Assembly (NCBI RefSeq): GCF_000247695.1
Contig: NW_004624882.1
Location: 191,735 to 255,734, forward strand
DNA from: Heterocephalus glaber
Lineage: Eukaryota; Chordata; Mammalia; Rodentia; Bathyergidae
Length of the DNA: 64,000 nucleotides
Direction of reading: 5' to 3'
A program made the position numbers and the translations under genes. This document shows, piece after piece, positions 43,271 through 54,499 of the stretch (positions are counted from its first letter, which is position 1; each line of letters opens with the position of its first letter). Below the pieces are notes generated by a model. The model saw nothing but the letters and a program-made list of their open reading frames with translations, made no database searches and was not told the origin of the DNA.

Positions 43271-43424
43271 AAGCCAGGCAGGGTGGTGCATGTCTGCAAT
43301 TCCAGTACATGAGAAGCTGAGGCAGAAGGATCACCAGGAGTTGGAGGCCAGCCTGGGCTACATAGTGAGTTTCAGGCCAGCATGAACTGCATAGCAAGAC
43401 CCTGTCTCAATAAAAAAAACAAAA
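43271..43424 (+). mobile_element. B1 SINE with internal duplication
   Basis: GCCAGGCAGGGTGGTGCATG head; GCCAGCCTGGGCTACATAGT and GGCCAGCATGAACTGCATAG are the two copies of the duplicated part. Confidence 0.9.
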
Positions 43425-44117
43425 CTCCTCACTATATTAAAATGTGTCTTCTAAAAGAAAAACAACCTAATTTACACCATTATAAAGGCCAAGTTTCCAT
43501 TGCAGGTATACAAGCTGCAAATGCTGAGCTGAAAGAGAAACAAGCCTGTTTCCCACTGGTATCTTAGAGCTGTGTAGCTTTGGTCACCAAGAAAGATGTC
43601 ACTGCAGCCCTTGAGTTCGAGGAGTTCTGTGTTTGGTGATGTTACTCATGCAAAGGAAAATTTCTTGGTGGCTTCAAGCTTACCTAGTTTCCTAGAGTCA
43701 TTTCCTAGAGTGGAACCCTTCTGGAATATTCCACAGAGCTACTCAGTCCTGGAGGAGGAGGAGGGCCCCCATGCCGGCTGCAGCCCAGCTTGATTTACTC
43801 TGCAGCGTGGCTTAGCCAGCTGTCAAATGAGATTACATGTGCGGCTGTTCCCCATCACTTTGCAGAAATATTCTTATTCCTCAACAAGCCTCAAACTTTT
43901 ATTTATTTATTGGAGGCCAACTGAAATCCTAAATGTAGTTCTCCAAAAATATATCTCTGAAAATGCAGTTTGAAATAAGGTGCTGTTGCTCTCTTACTGG
44001 TGATCAAGGACAGAACCCCAGGGGACTGAGGGACACTTGGTACATCTTGTCTGCTGCCCTCACAGGCAAGCTTAGACACATTCAGATTTCAGTACTCTTA
44101 GAGGCTGCAGTCAAAAA
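43425..44117. other. No recognised feature
   Basis: Intronic-type sequence; frames below 66 codons. Confidence 0.4.
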
Positions 44118-44316
44118 AATCCTTTTCTTTTCCTTTTTGCAGTACTGGGAATTGAACCCAAGGCCTTCACTCTGAGTTACATCCTCAGCTCTTGATTTAC
44201 TTTTTATTCTAAGTCAAGGTGTTGCTAAGTTGCCCAGGCTGGGCTTGAACTTGGAATCCTCCTGCCTCAGCTTTCCAGAATGCCAGGATTATAGGCATGC
44301 ACCACCATGCCCAGTT
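44118..44316 (-). mobile_element. B1-ID dimer
   Basis: ID half 44138-44195, B1 half 44205-44315, both in complement. Confidence 0.9.
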
Positions 44317-44385
44317 AAGAATCTATTCTTACCATTAGCTTCTTTTGTCATGTTTTTGTCCTTGGGTATCTCAATGTAAAGTGTA

Positions 44386-44475
44386 GAGCTAGCATTGTAG
44401 TTCAGTGGTGGAGTGCTTGCCTAGCAACTAGGAGGCCTTGGGTTCTTTTGCCAGCACTGAAAAATAAATGAATAA
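44386..44475 (+). mobile_element. ID SINE (type 1)
   Basis: AGCATTGTAGTTCAGTGGTG A-box region, CCTTGGGTTCTTTTGCCAGC end, AAATAAATGAATAAAT tail. Confidence 0.88.
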
Positions 44476-44492
44476 ATAAAATGGAAATTTAG

Positions 44493-44560
44493 ACTGGGGC
44501 TGTGGCTTCATTGGAAGCCCTGCCTGGGTTCCTCCCCAGCACAATAAATAAATAAAATAG
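44493..44560 (+). mobile_element. ID SINE, internally deleted
   Basis: ACTGGGGCTGTGGCTTCATT then CTGCCTGGGTTCCTCCCCAG: the middle 15-20 bp are missing, as in ID halves of the dimers. AAATAAATAAA tail. Confidence 0.8.
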
Positions 44561-44587
44561 AAGTCTAAATTTGGACATGAAAGTTAT

Positions 44588-45050
44588 ATTTTTATTTCTT
44601 TTTAATTTTTGTTTGTATTAGTCCATGTTTGCAGTATATAATGATTTCATTCCTCCTGGGGAGTGGGTCCATGTCCATAACACATCTTAATCCTTTTTTC
44701 ATCCCCTTCCTCTCCCCTTTCTCCCAACTCTCTCCTCCTCTTGATCCCCTTCCCTTTTTTCCCTTTTTCAAAAGATCTATCACCCTGTTTCCCTTTTTTT
44801 GGTACCAGGAATCAAATTCAGAACCTTGTTGCTTTCGAGGCAGGTGTGGTGCCACTGAGCTAAATCCCCAGCCCTCTGTTATCTATCTTTTTAAAATTGA
44901 TCAGTGTAACTATTGTATACCCAAAATGTACCCATAAACTTAATGAAAAAAAAAACTAAAAGGAAAAAAATATTGTTCCTTCACTTATTTATACTTTGGC
45001 TTTCTCACACAAGAGAAACCATGCAGTATTTTAGCACATAGGCATCTGGC
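44588..45050 (-). mobile_element. Rearranged L1 3' end with ID insertion
   Basis: 44610-44795 is the complement of a type B L1 end (TAGTCCATGTTTGCAGTATA, C/T tract). Behind the ID, 44885-44955 reads as a type A end in plus orientation (GTATACCCAAAATGTACCCA plus A tail), and 44975-45045 as ORF2 tail in minus orientation. So at least two L1 ends, or an inverted one, are joined here. Confidence 0.7.
44796..44875 (-). mobile_element. ID SINE (type 2) in L1 3' end
   Basis: Complement head AGGGCTGGGGATTTAGCTCA, GGTACC-type end at 44800. Confidence 0.92.
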
Positions 45051-45261
45051 CAGAAGTGATAGTGTTTCTCCTCTCGTGAATGAATGGCAGTTTCCTCAGC
45101 TTAACATGGCAAGTGAGGTATCATAAAAAGGAAAAATAAAGCTTAGACCAAAGTCCCTGTGACACAGAGTGGATTGCTGATTTGAAAGCTCTCCTTTTTT
45201 GGCAGCTCCAGGGCGTATGACTGTCTGCAAGGAGGGTTTGTTTGCCTTGAGAAATTTGCCC

Positions 45262-45600
45262 AGTTAGACCGATGGTCCCCAACTAGGGTGACTCTTGCCT
45301 CTCCCTCACCTCCAAGGACATTTGGCAGTATCTGGAGACATTTTTGGTCATTGCAGTTCAGGACAGGGAGACTGCTCCTGGCATCTGGTGGGTAGAAGAC
45401 AGGGACACTGCTAAACATTTTCTAAAGCTGGACCCAGCACTCGGGAGGCTGAGGCAGGAGGATCGACACAGGGTCAAGGCCAACCTGGGCTGTATAGTGA
45501 GTTCAGCCTGAACTACATAACCAGACCCTGTCTCAAAAAACAAACAAACATCCTACAGTGGACAACCCGCACCTCAACAGAGGTATCAGGCCCCAGATAA
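45262..45600. mobile_element. hAT-Charlie MER20-like element split by a B1
   Basis: 45265-45422 (GGACATTTGGCAGTATCTGG, GGAGACATTTTTGGTCATTG, CTGGCATCTGGTGGGTAGAA, GCTAAACATT) goes on after the B1 with CATCCTACAGTGGACAACCC. Opposite in orientation to the 37-kb copy. Confidence 0.8.
45426..45549 (+). mobile_element. B1 SINE inside the MER20-like element
   Basis: Head shortened (GACCCAGCACTCGGGAGGCT), GCTGAGGCAGGAGGATCGAC core, CAGACCCTGTCTCAAAAAAC end and CAAACAAACA tail. Confidence 0.92.
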
Positions 45601-46384
45601 CAAGTACAGAATGATTGAGTGCAAACCTTGAAGACACAGCCCAAGGGAAGGTTTGGGATTTGGGCTGAAACAGGACAAGTGATTCCAGATATCACACTCA
45701 GGGCCCTAGGTGTAGAAGGCACCACACAGTTTAGGGGTGGCTTTCAGGACAAGCCTCTCCCCCAGGCAGACAAACCTACTCTGGGGCATCAGTGATCCTC
45801 ACTGAATTCTTTCCATGAACCAGGCATTCTTTATAAGAAAAATTATGAACCAAATTACAACAGCATGTGTGATACAAAACTGAATCATACTTAGCTTTTT
45901 ACCCTAAAGGAATTCTTTGTACCCTAAAGGTTTTATTATTTAACCTTTCTGGGAAACTCTCAAATATTAAGGTAGCAAAAGGAAATAGCATAGGAGGTGG
46001 AAGGGAACCAATTAGTTCTTCATTCACTATTTAATTTCAAGCAATAGGTTAAACCTTTAGATTTTCTAAGAGCTGCTGCTAATGAATAGGATAATGGATG
46101 GTTTAACAAGCATGTTTCCCTGACTTTTCCAGTTGTTGGTGAAGAGATCAGGTCAAGGCATATGAAGTAGACAATATTTGACTGTTTTGGTGGCCAGCAA
46201 GCTAACTGAACAGCCTACCCCCGGGCCAATTCCCAGCTGGATAGTGCAGTATGACTAAGGAATCACCTCCCCCTTTTCTTCTGAAACCTTCTGAAACCAG
46301 GTTGTCATAGCATCATTTGGTCAGTCTGCAAAGGACTTGTTTTTTGGTTTCTCTGTCCCTAGACCTGGAGTTTCTCTCACAAAT
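45601..46384. other. No recognised feature
   Basis: Intronic-type sequence with no repeat I can name. Confidence 0.4.
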
Positions 46385-46510
46385 ATGCTGGGCATGGTGG
46401 TGGACATCAGTAATCCCAGCACTCAGGAAACTGAGGCAGGAGGAATGCCGTGAGTTCAAGGCCAGCCTGGGCTACATAACGAGACCCTGTCTTAAAAACA
46501 AACAAATGAA
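46385..46510 (+). mobile_element. B1 SINE
   Basis: GCTGGGCATGGTGGTGGACA head, CTGAGGCAGGAGGAATGCCG core, GAGACCCTGTCTTAAAAACA end. Confidence 0.93.
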
Positions 46511-47880
46511 AGCAAAAATATTGTCCTTCACAATTCCTTTGCAGAAGCAAAGAATTCTCCCCCAGTTTACCTTCTCCCTTAACATGGATTTCTGCACACT
46601 ATTCTCTGAGTGTGCGGAATGTCTGTCTGGATCTATGCTACGGATGAGATTGAAGAAGTTGTGTAGTCAGGTTTAGTCTGTCATTTCATTCGTGTTTAAT
46701 GAATGCTTTGCAGTGGCTTAATAGTGGTATATAAAATTGATTATGATCAACATTTACAGGGAAGTGTTTTCCCCATATATTTAGTTGGCCTTGGTAAAAA
46801 TCTCATGTCCAGATGATTACTGCATGCCAGCCCCATGTGGAGTGACTCACTGGGCAGGAGCAAAATTATGCATAGAGGTTTTCACAGCAATCAAGCTGTA
46901 GATATTTTTAAATCAAGTAAGCACAGCTCGCCATTTTAAGTACAAAGTTACCATGGGAACAATAACATATACCCTCTCTCTATGACTCCAGAGATAACTT
47001 TTCACAGGCGATAAATTTTTTAAAGCGACTATATGGATCCTTGTGTTTAAGACTAAAATATAGGAGGCTAGAATTTGTTGGACAGTCAAACAATGCCCCC
47101 ATTCATGTTCAGGTGATGGGGTTGCTAGGTTTCTTAGAAGGAAGCACCAAGTGATGATGACGTTGCATCATGTTATAGTTGGTGACATCACATGGTTTAT
47201 TCTGTGACACAACTTGTGGTTTTGATCTGTTTTACCACTAGCCATCTCTGTTTTGCTAATTGTATTAAACTATCAATGATGACTTGCTACATTCAGAAAA
47301 TACCCTTTTGAAAAGGTTGGATTCTTCCCAACTGAGTACCTTTCAAGGATATTTACTGGCAAATGTAGCAGCACTTAGATGCTACTCGAGTCTGGAACTT
47401 GTGAATATGGTCATCACGACACCAGCTACTGTATAAGAGGACAAATGTATATGTACATACCGTATATATGTGGAGGAAATAAAGATTGGTGTTAGTCCTC
47501 TACCACAGAGCAAAATGCTTATTGGAACACATTTCTACTGTTTTACTTTTAACCCTTATGATAATTTCTCAGCTGACAGGTACATCTGCCATCAGATGTG
47601 GGCTCTTCTTCAAGGTTGGGGACTGTTTTATTAGAGTATAGCCCCTCTGCTGTAAGCCGAAGATACTCACTATCACACCAGAGTACAATTCATCACTGCT
47701 GTATAGTACTAAAGAGATTTTAGATTTCCATCATTGAAAAATTTGAATATTTGAAAAATACTGTACCTGTATCCTCACCATGTGAATGAGATGACCTGAA
47801 TGGGCTGTTTCTCAATAATTGGATGCAGTGATGAATTCTACTTTGGAGTGATAGTGAGTATCTTCAGCTTACAGTGAAGG
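46511..47880. other. Repeat-poor stretch
   Basis: 1.4 kb without clear transposons. 47150-47220 holds GTGATGATGACGTTGCATCA and GTTGGTGACATCACATGG, several half-CRE/AP-1-like words close together, which may be regulatory or chance. Confidence 0.4.
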
Positions 47881-47887
47881 TTTTTGT

Positions 47888-48060
47888 ATTTTTTTTTTGT
47901 AATACTGGGCATCAAACCCAGGGACTGCTGAGTTACATTCCCAGCCCCTTTTATTTTATTTTGAGACAGTGTCTTGCTAAGTTGCCTCGGCTGGGCTTGA
48001 ACCTGTGATCCTCCTCAGCCTCCCAATTAACTGGAATTACAGACATGCCCTACCATGTCT
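47888..48060 (-). mobile_element. B1-ID dimer
   Basis: ID half 47900-47945, B1 half 47958-48055, core slightly shortened (GATCCTCCTCAGCCTCCCAA). Confidence 0.88.
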
Positions 48061-49012
48061 CTTTTGCAAGGGTTATAGAGGAGGAGGTGCACACTGACTT
48101 GCACTTGAGTCTGCACAATGCTACCCTTGGCTATGTCTGTCTATCTCTCTGTCATTGTGGAGGTCCCATTGTAGCTAATCGGCTGCCATGTGGTATTTTT
48201 TAAGATGGAACCTCCCTAAAACACTCACAGATGAATAAATATGGGCATTTCTTTTCCAACAACTTAAGCAGTCCAAAATTCTGCATTGTTTTCCCTCTAG
48301 GCACCTGGATTGGGTGCCTGGAGCCACTCCACAGGCCTGGGCTCTGTGACAGCTGTTGGCCACTCAGTTTTTTCCTACCTGACTGTTTTGCATGTGGCTG
48401 GGGCTTCTAGAGCATTTCAAATTCTGGATACATGGAGAATAACAATCGATGTATGTAAATTCAAGGAGAAATTGCATTGTATTTCCTCACTGGTGATACA
48501 AATATGTCTTGCTTTAGAGACAGAAGCAGTGACAATTCATCCTTTATTTTTTTTCTGTTTCAATATCCAGTTCAAAAAACTGAGGGCAGCATCAGGAAAA
48601 GAAGTGCTTTGGTGTGCGCTTCTCTCATCCATTTCTGCCCATACGGAAATCTTCCACTGCCGGCGTGCATTTGTATTTCTGTGTTTGCATCATTTTTTGA
48701 TGGCTCAGACCATCTCCCCTGGTCATGGAGAAAATACAATTCTATTGAAGCCTCACGAGTTAGGCCCCAAGACTGCTGCCAGGGGCCCCTCTCCTGCCCT
48801 GCAGCTGCATGCCCTGTGCCCCTGCTGAGGGTGGCCCCAAGCGTTGGAAGATCCCACTGAGCCCTTCAGAGCCCTCAGGGGTTGGTTAAGTGGCAGATGT
48901 ACTTAATTGCATTGCAAATGCAGGAGAATAACCCTGGCAGAGTTTAAGGACACTGTTTTTAATGAATCAACTTGATTTGCACAGAAATCAGAATATGTGT
49001 GTATCAGGTAAG
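48061..49012. other. No recognised feature
   Basis: Frames of 172 (48310-48828) and 127 codons (48477-48860) overlap on the plus strand. Neither shows a domain, and each is best read as chance; an acceptor-like TTTCTGTTTCAATATCCAG at 48554-48572 has no matching donor. Confidence 0.4.
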
Positions 49013-49025
49013 AAATGGAGATATA

Positions 49026-49202
49026 AGTCAGGTTTGGTGGTGCATACCTGTAATCCCAACACTCTGAGAGACAGAGGCAGAAGGATCACAATTTTGAGTC
49101 CAGCCTGGGTGACTTAGTGAGACGCTGTCTCAAAAGAAGTAAATAAAAAGGGCTAGAATGTAGCTCAATGTGAAGACCCTGGGTTCAATTCCCAGCACCA
49201 AA
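49026..49202 (+). mobile_element. B1-ID dimer, 13-bp target duplication
   Basis: B1 half from 49028 (GGTTTGGTGGTGCATACCTG), ID half 49158-49200 (GGGCTAGAATGTAGCTCAAT). AAATGGAGATATA at 49013-49025 and 49203-49215. Confidence 0.95.
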
Positions 49203-49207
49203 AAATG

Positions 49208-49210
<3 letters not shown>

Positions 49211-49252
<42 letters not shown>
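49211..49252 (+). repeat. (AT)21 microsatellite
   Basis: Perfect AT repeat that begins within the right target duplication of the B1-ID, bounded by GGAG and CTCC so that the whole forms a long perfect palindrome able to fold as a hairpin or cruciform. Confidence 0.96.
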
Positions 49253-49255
<3 letters not shown>

Positions 49256-51005
49256 CCCATCATAGAAAATGAGTGTGTATAACACAGGCACATGGGCATA
49301 TGTGCACAAATGTGTGTGGTGTGCATGAGACACCCATTGTACATGTATACATATACATAATATGTACACATATCATACATACACATGTGATACATACACA
49401 TATATAAAAACATTGAGTCCTTACTATATGTACTTTTCCAGTTCAGCCATTGTAATTCTTACCATGTCACATATATGAGACTGAGCTCATGCACCAAGAA
49501 AGTGTCAGGGCTGGATTGGAACTCGGGAACGCTGGCCTCAGGCCTTTGTTCCTCATCCCCTCTTTATGGAGTGGATATCATTTGGTGGCATGGTTGACTT
49601 GGATTGTTGGGGGCTGCTGCTCATACACAAGGGGCCTTCTACTGAGGGGAGCAGGGAGAGATGGGGTGGAAGATGCCCTTTCTCCTCTCGCTCTCTTCTG
49701 CTAGTACAGGAGAAGGAGTAGGGGAGACAATGGCTCCTTTTTAAGAGGTATCCGTGTTGGCACACTTTTGGCAGTGGGCTATATTTTTGGAAAGTTGTCA
49801 TATTGGGGCTGAATCTGATGAGTGAGGTGGGTGACTGCCATTTGGGGACTCAATAAAATACCAAGAATTGTTTGTCCTCTCTGGACACACTTCCAAAAGA
49901 AGAGTGGCAGCATCTCTGGGTGCCAAGTGGCTTGGCAGGTTAGTTATTTATATGGATGCATTGTCATTTTTAATAGAACAAAACATACATAGACAATTTC
50001 ATTTCATTGCTGTTATACTATATTAAGCTCAAATACATGTTTATTTACTGGAGTAGAACTCCTCAAAATGCTAATAATAATAATAATAGCTTGAGATGTC
50101 AGAGTTCCCCATCCTTGTCACACAGAAGTGCTAGCTGGTGTGGTGGCACTCTTCCACAAAGGGGTCAGGGATGTAGGCTGTGCCTGTCCTTTGTTGTCAT
50201 ATTTGAGACTTACCTTCCATTTCGTGATTCGAGACAGCTGCTGCAGATCTTGCCATCATCTTCACATTCCTGCTAATAGGAAGAAGACAAAGGAGGCCAA
50301 GCTCTTGTCCTTAAGGCCATTCTGTAGAAGTTGCACATATCACTTCATACATCCCAATGACAAGAACCTGATCACATGATCACACCTAGCTGCAAGGGAT
50401 TTGGGGAAATGTAATCATTTAACCAGCTAGGTAGCTAAAACTATTAAGGTAGAAGACAGAGGGTAGATACTTGAAAATAGAAATGTCTGACACATTTGCA
50501 TAATAAAAAAGAAAGAAATCTGGTAAAAAACATGTACATTTCCAGATTTTTAAGTCTCAGATGGTAAAATAATGTACCAAAGGAATACTGCAAATGTAAA
50601 ACTTCTGAAACCCCATGTAGTTTATGTTATAGAGAAATCCATGACAGAGATAAGACTTTTTCAAGTAGTGAAGAATATTAAAACATTTTTAATATAAATC
50701 CCCTTACTTGGTAAAATGCTCCAAAATTAAGACCATGAACAAAATTGGACAAGAATATCCCCAAGTATTAATGGCTAACATTTGATGGTGGCTCACCAGC
50801 TGGTTTTGATTCACATTTTGGCTAGTGTAAATTGAGGAAGAATGTATTTTATGGTATCAACTTATGCTAATTTGAAATTACATCCAGCATTGAGCCTGTA
50901 CCCTGCCTTGAGATCAGGTATTGTATAGTGATCTAAAAAAAGAAAAATGGGAGGACCAATGTGTGCTGTGATTGTCTTGAGAGTTTTTAGTTTAGTTTTT
51001 ATGTT
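49253..51005. other. Long stretch without clear repeats
   Basis: 1.75 kb. 49260-49400 is rich in CACA/CATA words next to the AT repeat; 49440-49530 has MIR/L2-like words (GTCAGGGCTGGATTGGAACTC). Nothing coding. Confidence 0.4.
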
Positions 51006-51007
51006 TG

Positions 51008-51117
51008 TTTAGACAGGGCCTTGCTATGTAGTGCAGGCTGACTGTGAACTCACAACAGAACTCCTACCTCAGCCTCCCAAGTGCTGAGATTTCAGGCATG
51101 TGCCACCAAGCCTGGCA
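51008..51117 (-). mobile_element. B1 SINE
   Basis: AGACAGGGCCTTGCTATGTA and CTACCTCAGCCTCCCAAGTG, end GTGCCACCAAGCCTGGC in complement orientation. Confidence 0.9.
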
Positions 51118-51132
51118 TGGTTTGTTGTTTGT

Positions 51133-51205
51133 TTGTTTTTATGGTGCTGGGGATGGAACCTAGGGTGAGTGCTCTAGTACTGAGCTACATCCCCCCAGAC
51201 CAAAA
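51133..51205 (-). mobile_element. ID SINE (type 1)
   Basis: GGTGCTGGGGATGGAACCTA to GAGCTACATCCCCCCAGACC; in the complement the head reads GGGGGGATGTAGCTCAGTAC. Confidence 0.88.
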
Positions 51206-51622
51206 TTTTTATGTAAGATTATAATTAACATTTCCCTGTATAACAATTGATTATAAGCATGTGGCTTTCAGCCATACAGACTTTTGATTGCAAATGTTTA
51301 ATACTTTTCATCTAAATGAAAAGTAACTAAAATACATTCTGTATTTTCCTCATACTGATAAAAGATGGATTTTGTAGATCTCATGTAGATCTCAAGTAGC
51401 TTTCTTCAGGCCAAGTTATGGAAACAAAATACATGAAACTGGAAATTTTTAATCTTCCTCTTACAATAATCATATGGGAAGTCATTTTCAAGTAGCCAAA
51501 AATTTATCAAGTGAAGAAAGCGATGATTATCCTAGTGGCACACATGAAATGAAGTGACTGTTTCTCCCAGTGTCCCCTCCCTCCACTGATGAAAGCAGGA
51601 ATCCTGTGTGCATATGTGTGGG

Positions 51623-51642
51623 GTGTGTGTGTGTGTGTGTGT
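51623..51642 (+). repeat. (GT)10 microsatellite
   Basis: GT repeat with flanking imperfect units (51605-51652), on the tail side of the following minus-strand SINE. Confidence 0.93.
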
Positions 51643-51647
51643 TCGTG

Positions 51648-51855
51648 TGTGGTTCTGGGGATTGAACCCAGGGCCTTCACACTGGGCTACATCCCCAGAT
51701 TTTATGTATTTATATATTTAGTTAGTTAGTTTGTTTTGTTATAGGGTCTTGCTCAGTCGCTGAGTTCCCCAGGCTGGGCTTGAATTTATGATCCTCCTGC
51801 CTCAGTCTCCCAGAGTGCTGTGATTATAGGCATGTAGCAACATGCCCAGCTAAAA
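51648..51855 (-). mobile_element. B1-ID dimer
   Basis: ID half 51653-51700, a linker of TTTAGTTAGTTAG, B1 half 51738-51852 with GATCCTCCTGCCTCAGTCTC core. Confidence 0.92.
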
Positions 51856-52380
51856 CCAGAACTTCTTGTCCTAAGTAAGCCCAGTATCCCAACCATTTCT
51901 TTCGTTGCCTGACTTCATTTCTTTTCAGCATTCACATTATTGGCTTTCCTGTGTAGAGGGTCATTTTAATTAATTTCTTTTTCAAATTTGAAAAAAAAAA
52001 TCAACCTTCTCACAGTTGTGTGTATCAGAAGGATTGCTTCAAAAGCATCGTGTTCTGTAGTCTTTTACTGAATTATTCTAGGCGCAGATCTCACATAAAC
52101 ATCAAAATCATAAGGAATAAAATTAGTGGAGGAGGTCAGATGACTTTGGGGGCTAACATGGGTTTCTTCACTCTGATTTCAGATGCTAATTAATAAAGCA
52201 TTCTGTCAGTAATTACTTTAAACAGTAACAATTAAATCTGTTCAGCATTGCTTTGCTGTCTGAACTGTAGGGATATTTCTTAGCAGTGGAATACGTATCC
52301 ACAGATAAACTGCAGAATAATTACCTGACTTTCTTTAAGCCTTGCTTTCCAGGATGGGATTTTAGGAGTGGGAAAGCAGT
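51856..52380. other. No recognised feature
   Basis: AT-rich sequence, nothing supported. Confidence 0.4.
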
Positions 52381-52384
52381 GGTT

Positions 52385-52505
52385 TGGAGTTTACTCTCAG
52401 ATTCACTATGGACTAAGCCTGGGACTATTTGCCAAGATTGTTCACCTTCATCTATTTTGATGTCAGTTTCCTCATCTGTGAAAAGAAAATGATGGTAAGA
52501 CAGAA
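52385..52505 (+). mobile_element. MIR relic
   Basis: TGGAGTTTACTCTCAGATTC, TTGATGTCAGTTTCCTCATCTG and TGAAAAGAAAATGATGGTAAG follow the MIR core and its conserved splice-like words. Confidence 0.65.
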
Positions 52506-52970
52506 ATAATGACCACACTCTATGTGTGGTGGCTGGGAAGGGCTTCCAGTGGTCACGTCTTAAATGTCACAATGGATCGCAGTATTTCAGGTCGGCCAGG
52601 TGAGGTGATTGGCTATTGGTGAGTGAAGTTCACATCTGCTTTATGTCAGAATGTTTTCCAGGTCTTTGGGAACAAACAACACTCTCAATGTGCAGGGCCA
52701 TATGTAATGGCTTTTCTGAGGGAAATATTTTCATTGACCTAGGTCCATTTTGTGAGTCACATATTCCAACTTATAGCACGGAGCTCAAGCTACAAAACCT
52801 CACAGTGGTGTTTGATTTCAGTAGTGCTAGAGATAGATTCATGAGCTGTTTGCCGAGCCTGCTTTTGGAGGGGAATTTGGTTTACAATGTAAAGGACAAA
52901 AATGATCAACCTTTCATGGCCTATATTACTGCATTTCCAATATGATGGTCACTAGCCATTTAAGTTTGAA
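52506..52970. other. No recognised feature
   Basis: A 109-codon plus frame at 52616-52945 has a protein-like look but no domain, promoter or splice support. Confidence 0.35.
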
Positions 52971-52974
52971 TTAG

Positions 52975-53095
52975 TTAAAACTGAGTACAGTTCAGTCCTG
53001 TAGCCATATTAGCCACGTCTGAAATATTCAGTAGTCACATGTGGCTAGAGGCTACTGTATTGGACAACCAAATACTGTAAAGTGCATTTCCATGA
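52975..53095. mobile_element. hAT-like relic
   Basis: TTAGCCACGTCTGAAATATTC, AGTCACATGTGGCTAGAGGC and TACTGTATTGGACAACC are typical of a small hAT element of mammals. Confidence 0.6.
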
Positions 53096-53344
53096 CTACT
53101 AAAAGTTACCCTGGATCGTGCTAGTTGGTAGACACCTAAGAATTGAATATGGTGAGCAGGAGGCTCAGAATGGAAGTTAAGAGATGATTCTGTTCCACCT
53201 GGGGCCTTTAGAGCTCAGTGACCTTATTTCTGAACCACTCTTGGGTTCACTGAATATGTCAGTGTCACAACCGCTGCTTCTGTATACTTAGGGAGAGTGA
53301 TATTATGACCCTAACATGACAGTCAGGTGTGTCTATGTCATTTT

Positions 53345-53435
53345 GTGGTTTAGAGAAATGATGGTGAACCTTTTAGGGCTTTCAATAATACAGACAGCCC
53401 ACTGTGGCACGCATGCTGTAGTCTCGCCACTACTG
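53345..53435. mobile_element. URR1-like hAT relic
   Basis: GATGGTGAACCTTTTAGGGC and GCCCACTGTGGCACGCATGC, closing in CGCCACTACTGG, suggest a small rodent hAT element. Tentative. Confidence 0.4.
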
Positions 53436-53440
53436 GTTTA

Positions 53441-54289
53441 GGGAGTGATCATGCAAGTTATTAACATTATGGGAACCTTGGTAAAGGATATAAGGTTTGT
53501 GCTATTCAGCACTATGATTATAAATAATAAAGACATTGATCAGCATCAATTTGGTCTTCATTATCTGTATAGTGAGGCTGCCCGAAGAGCCATCCTGGGC
53601 TGTCACTGAATAAATAGAAGTGTGGAGCACAGGGCCTCTTAGTAGGGGACACTGGCTGTGAGGTATATGGGAACTCTGTGTACCATCTTTGCCATAATTC
53701 TGTAAATCTAAGAATTCACAAATAAAATGTTTTAAAAATGTTATTTCCAAGGTAATACTGCCTTCTTAAATGGGAATGTGTTGCTTACTGATTCCTTTTC
53801 AACAAGTTCTGTGTGCCAGCTATATACTCAGTTAATACGAAGTTTACCCATCTCCTAAAGAACTAAAATGTCTTTGTTTTAAATATTTCCGGGGCAGGTA
53901 TTTCTTCAGGTACATGTTTCCATGTGTATACTGGACCAGATTTGATCCATTTAAATTTTGTGTTTACTTTGAAGTAATTTTAGATAGAAACTAAAAATAG
54001 TACAAATCTTGTATCCTTTACCAAGGTTCCCATAATGTTAATAACTTGCATGACCATAGTACAGTGATCAAAACCAGGAAGTTAGTATTTGTGCAAAGCT
54101 GTTAACTATGCATTATATTTGGATTTCATAATTTTTTCTTCTACTAGCTCTTTTCTGATGCTGGTCAGGAACTTTGTAACATGTTTTTCAATTTGGATTT
54201 GGCTGATTTTTCTCATGATTAAATTCAGGTTGTGTATTCGGAGCAAGAATGCCACAGATAAGATGTTGTGTTCTTCACAGGGAACATCA
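53441..54289. other. No recognised feature
   Basis: AT-rich intronic-type sequence; 53960-54080 has old LINE-like words. Confidence 0.4.
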
Positions 54290-54472
54290 GGTGTTACTGG
54301 TGGCACACACCTGTAATTCCAGCACTCTGGGAGGCTGGGGCAGGAGGATTGCAAGTTTGAGTCCACCCCTGGGCAACTCAGCAATTTAGCGAGACCCTGT
54401 CTCAAAAGAAAAAAAATAAAAAGTGCTGAGAGTGCAGCTCAGTGAGAAGGTCCTGGGTTCAGTTCCCAGTAC
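54290..54472 (+). mobile_element. B1-ID dimer
   Basis: B1 half from GTGGCACACACCTGTAATTC to GCGAGACCCTGTCTCAAAAG; ID half 54425-54470 (GTGCTGAGAGTGCAGCTCAG), tail turned into CA repeat. Confidence 0.92.
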
Positions 54473-54498
54473 CACACACACACACACACACACACACA
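54473..54498 (+). repeat. (CA)13 microsatellite
   Basis: Perfect CA repeat in place of the A tail of the B1-ID. Confidence 0.95.
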
Positions 54499-54499
54499 A

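Noticed and set aside
48310..48860. 172- and 127-codon plus frames
   Set aside because: They overlap in two frames with no domain; one acceptor-like site lacks a donor.
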